This document shows, piece by piece, positions 60,467 to 64,000 of a stretch of 64,000 nucleotides of DNA. The DNA lies in NCBI GenBank assembly GCA_022410635.1, contig JAJVDF010000378.1, positions 1,012,379 through 1,076,378 of the forward strand. The letters are read 5' to 3'. Numbering within the stretch: position 1 is the first letter of the stretch; every line of letters starts with the position of its first letter. A program made the position numbers and the translations under genes. The stretch comes from Tretioscincus oriximinensis (lineage: Eukaryota; Chordata; Lepidosauria; Squamata; Gymnophthalmidae). The notes beneath the pieces were generated by a model. That model made no database searches. It was not told the DNA's origin and worked only from the letters and a program-made list of their open reading frames with translations.

Positions 60467-60585
60467 AGCCAGTGAGAGCTGAGTCCAGACTGGTGACTGT
60501 CTAAGGTGTGGAAGGCAATGAAGGGAGATAGCAGGCTTATTTTTATAATGTGTTATTTATTTTTAATGTATCTGCAAATTCTTTT

Positions 60586-60671
60586 ATTTCCATCATTTTT
60601 GAAAATTGATATGCCTTAAATCTGTTTTTTCATATCANTTTATAATGTCAATTTTCAAAAGTGATGGAAAT
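60586..60671. repeat. 27-bp-arm inverted repeat
   Basis: 60586-60612 (ATTTCCATCATTTTTGAAAA...) pairs with 60645-60671 at 25 of 27 bases, with a 32-bp spacer. Probably a short MITE or hairpin remnant. Confidence 0.75.
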
Positions 60672-63053
60672 CAAATAAATGAAATTGTTAGAAGAATGAG
60701 ACCTGAAAAGAGGGTAATAAGAGAAGTTGTGCTTCAGTTATAATCCCATTAGAGGTCTAGCGCAACCTCTGCTATAAAAGATTAAATAATTTATCTAAAC
60801 CATATTACAGGTTTATGAGTNTGCATGATGTTCAGGTGGAATTACTGGGAGTGGGTTAGACTTCACCACACACCATAGTGCATGACCAAAATTCAGTCAA
60901 CCAAGTCCTCCTAAATTAAGATTTATCTACTTTCTTAAGCTAAAATAGTAAAAGTTAATCCAAACAAACACTGCCAGGCAATGCTCTAGAGACATCGCTT
61001 CCAACTATGAATTTCAGTTTGATGCACACTTGAGTGATTTTAACCTGTAAATGTTTGTTTACAAATTTAATGTTAAAAGCCTTCAATGATGGGATAAATG
61101 CAGCCTTCTGTACAGATAATGTTAGCCCTTTAATCACTCAAAATCAACAGAAGCAGAGAAGTGAGATTTTTGCCACTGCTATTCCCACATGATGGTCATG
61201 ACAGCATGTTTCNCCTATATTTACTCAGATTCACAATGGAATTATCATGACATGTGCTCTGATTCCCCTTCATCATGCACAGTTTTTTGTTACACCAAAA
61301 TACCTTCCACAATGTCTTCAAGAACACTTGGGAGTGATCCATCCATAGTCTTCTTTACCTCATGATTCCAAATTGATATCAGAGCTTCAACAGAAACTCC
61401 TCCAAAGTCATTAGATTACATCCACCATATTCCATTCATCTGAAAGGGGAGANAATTTCAATGGGCCCTTCCTCCCTGCAATGAGAAACTGACATCATAA
61501 GTCCAAGTTATCAGAAAATGATCCNTCCATGACAATGATTTTTCTACATAATCTGTAGTAGAAAACTGTAGTAACAGATTATAAACTCTCACTCCAAAGC
61601 AAAAATCAAGTGTATATCCTGCAAGTGATTTGGGCATTTAAAATGTAAAAACAACCTCATGNTTATTACAGGGACCATGAAGTCTTGAAATGGTCCATTA
61701 GAAACATCATCAGCATGAAGATTAAAGCCCTCAAATANCTTTGTAAAGGGAAACTTTAATGCCACATCTGAGACAGGTTCCCCCAATGAAAACAGAAGAG
61801 ACAAATCTGTTCCTCCCCCACCCCCACCCCCGACCCAACATAATGAACAACTACTCAANCCAGGTCACAGAGCAGAAGTGGCATGTGCTCAGGGAGAAAT
61901 TGTTTGCAGTCTATGAAAACTTCTCTCCCCTGCTGCTCAAGCCTGGATTAGCGCTTCACCAATTTTTATTTTTATTTTTGGGTGGGGGATTTAAGTAAAG
62001 ACTGGNCCTCCTGTTCCATTCACCCTCATCAGTTCTTTCATTTGGGATTAAGTCATAGCTGAGTGATGAATTATTTTAGATTGACTTGNAATTCAGCAAC
62101 AGTGCCATCAAAATCAATAGGAATGTTTAAAAAACCTTGCATTTTATATTGGTTTCTAGATGTAACCTATCTGAGACTGTATAAATTAAAGAAATATTAA
62201 TCTGTATTTTCTCTAGATAAATAAATCAATTAAAAAATGGATTTTGTAAAAATGCCAAATTTAGCAAATTTATGCATCAGGATTTGCATTGTTTGTATTG
62301 TTTTTGTTATAATTGTGTTTTATTATAAGCTTCAAATAAATATCTATAAAAATAAAAATTGGCGCTCACTTCAATAGTATAGTATATATGATGTACACTG
62401 CCAGCTATAACAAAATCTTTAGAATTGATATTAATTCAAATATTAAACAATGGACAATCAGAAANCCATTTTAATTTTTATTCATATGCTAACACACAAG
62501 ATACAGAACTGATAGGAGTATTGCATAGGGTTTCTTTGAAACATAGCTGAAACATTTTTTAAAAAAATTCAGAGCAAGAGCTTTNTTTCCTCAATTTATT
62601 TATTCTTTGTCAGTGAGGAGGGGGGAATGAAAAACTATAACATTCTCCTTGTGTGTCCAATAGAGACTGATAGTTTCTATATGAGACGCCAGTCACAGGA
62701 AATAGATTTGGGAAAATAAGCAGTCAGCACAGACAGAAAGCCACCTAGCAGCAATAAAACTACCACTGATTTTCCTTTCTAAATAAGAAACTCTCTGGAG
62801 CCTGGATCATTTNAAATTATATATGTATAGAATTATAACTATAACAAAATTCCTAGCTAGATGATGGTTTCTGCTGTTAAAGGGAGAAATATATTTGGGG
62901 CTGAAAATATGTGTTTTGATGTTGATGATCTATAGTACATTTGAAATCTGTTGTTCTATTCATAAAATGTGCATGTTTAGTCCTTTTTTCACAGGTCTTT
63001 AATCTGGATTAAGAGCCCATGTAGACTATTTCTAGTTTTCATACCCATATGTT
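60672..63053. other. Unassigned AT-rich sequence
   Basis: No gene recognised. A C-rich stretch (CCCCCACCCCCACCCCCGAC) lies near 61815-61835. The 89-codon minus-strand frame over it (61858-61589) looks like chance. Confidence 0.4.
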
Positions 63054-63111
63054 AATTAATTAATTTGTATCCCTATANTGCCCTACACCAAAGGTCACAG
63101 AGTGTCCAGGA
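63054..63111 (+). repeat. TTTATTTA-type repeat head, fragment
   Basis: TTAATTAATTAATTTGTATC then CCTATANTGCCCTACACC and AAAGGTCACAGAGTG follows the head of the repeat at 57885, with lower similarity. Confidence 0.4.
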
Positions 63112-63443
63112 GCACGAAGCATNGCCAGATTTTGCAGATGTCTCTTGTGTTGTAATTCAACCCCATCAAGGTCAGCATGGCTCCCAACTTCATGGATTCG
63201 GGATGCTATGACACACAGCATCTCTGTCTTTGTCTAGTTTCAGTTTTACTTTGTTGGTACCCATCCAGCCCATTACTACCTTCAGGCATCTGTCAAGCAC
63301 TTCAACAACATCTCCTGATTCAAAAGGAACAGAGAGCTGTCACCCACATATTGATGAGGCTTCATTCCACCCTGTTCTGATAGTCTGTATCTGTGTTTAA
63401 TCGGGTCTAATAGTGTATCTGCAAGGCCCTTGATCCCTGATTC
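63112..63443 (-). mobile_element. L2-type LINE reverse-transcriptase fragment, antisense
   Basis: On the minus strand the frame near 63357-63282 reads GMKPHQYVGDSSLFLL, then CLTDA; stops follow, but WAGWVPTK and TKTEMLCV continue the pattern. Vertebrate L2-type reverse transcriptases have HQYADDTQLY, a leader of cysteine-leucine residues, and LNPDKTE in this order, so YVGD is a mutated YADD catalytic box. Only ~110 codons remain. It is the only L2-like RT in the window, distinct from the CR1 RT (FADD). Confidence 0.65.
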
Positions 63444-63444
63444 A

Positions 63445-63710
63445 GAACATAGGAAAAGTAAGAAGATAAGAGGAGCCATTCTGAACCAACCTATACAGTT
63501 TGGTACATCTGGCCCATCAGTTATATCTGGGCATTCTCAAACAGGTGGAGAAGGTAAAACATTTACCATCTCCCAAACCCCTGCAAAAAGCATTTAGGGG
63601 AAATCAGTCTGTCATTCTAATATAGAGGCATCTGTTTTAATAGTTACTATTTTAATAGTAATTTGTCTCTACGAATTTGTCTAATCCTACCTTAAAACTA
63701 TCCAAGCTAA
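63445..63710 (-). mobile_element. Older CR1/L2-type LINE 3' end, antisense
   Basis: AGAACATAGGAAAAGTAAG, then ATAAGAGGAGCCATTCTGAA and CATCTGGCCCATCAGTTAT, to TTGTCTAATCCTACCTTAAA. It resembles 29750-29940 and abuts the L2 fragment directly. Confidence 0.75.
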
Positions 63711-64000
63711 ATGTGTCCAATGTTGCTGGGTTTTNAAAAAAATCAGTCAGAGATGCTACCAATCTACATAAAATTGGGCATAATTCAGAACTCTGGATTA
63801 AAGATTGGTATGAAGGCAGCACAAAACTGAACTCTCCAAAAGAGGTCATTTCTGAATAATTTATCNCTTTCTGAAAAAGTTGGCGTCTTTTGAAGAACAA
63901 GACAAGAGGTGTCCACTTCGTATGTAATGCTTTGTTGATGGGCCACCTTCCATCACCACATGTGGATGATGTTATTATGGTTAGACTCTTATCAGATAAG
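63711..64000. other. Unassigned sequence at the window edge
   Basis: No supported feature; runs off the right edge. Confidence 0.4.

Overview
The window looks like squamate reptile (lizard or snake) chromosomal DNA and behaves as a repeat-rich, gene-poor interval. Evidence: a Sauria-type tRNA-derived SINE (7957-8172, plus an antisense 3' end at 22511-22583), a BovB/RTE LINE (48512-50395), many CR1-type LINE copies ending in repeats of TATGTTCT, two long L1 ORF2 remnants, a fragment of an older L2-type reverse transcriptase, a Tc1-like DNA transposon and several hAT-like and fold-back MITEs. Every long protein-like reading frame I recognise belongs to a retrotransposon or transposon, and all are broken. 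No rRNA, tRNA gene, CRISPR, operon or recognisable host gene was found. Scattered single N bases show a draft-quality assembly.

Layout. 0-9.6 kb: CR1 scraps (1-72, 4646-5382), a fold-back repeat, a MITE (1711-2071) and a Sauria SINE. 9.7-13.2 kb: a 1.6-kb CR1 copy, a short MITE and a young CR1 3' end. 16.7-20.9 kb: an antisense L1 ORF2 whose endonuclease is split by a GC-rich 426-bp element. 22.5-26.1 kb: mostly unassigned sequence with two candidate, unproven exons on the minus strand. 26.3-28.7 kb: a CR1 copy interrupted by a perfect 75-bp-arm hairpin element flanked by a 12-bp duplication. 33.8-36.2 kb: an antisense CR1 that keeps endonuclease and reverse-transcriptase pieces. 37.1-40.5 kb: a sense L1 with an (AAT)n tract inside ORF2. 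42.0-42.9 kb: a ~900-bp giant fold-back element. 48.1-50.4 kb: a palindromic hAT-like MITE beside a BovB deletion derivative carrying a second copy of the GC-rich element. 53.0-54.4 kb: a hairpin and a Tc1 element whose middle is replaced by L1 sequence and a 122-bp (AAT)n array. 56.4-58.6 kb: a three-deep nest in a CR1 copy, then a 506-bp hAT-like MITE with an 8-bp target duplication. 60-64 kb: a CR1 3' end, an L2 reverse-transcriptase fragment and an older CR1/L2 3' end.

The parts fit as a mobilisation hierarchy. Autonomous LINEs (CR1, L1, BovB) supplied the machinery, and by established knowledge Sauria SINEs use the BovB/RTE machinery. Short non-autonomous units (hAT-like MITEs, the GC-rich element, the snap-back hairpin family) sit inside those LINEs, so insertion order can be read directly. 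The most unusual observation is the snap-back family: two independent insertions (26464-26656 and 57121-57275) are built as a unit fused head-on to its own inverted copy, each with a target-site duplication.
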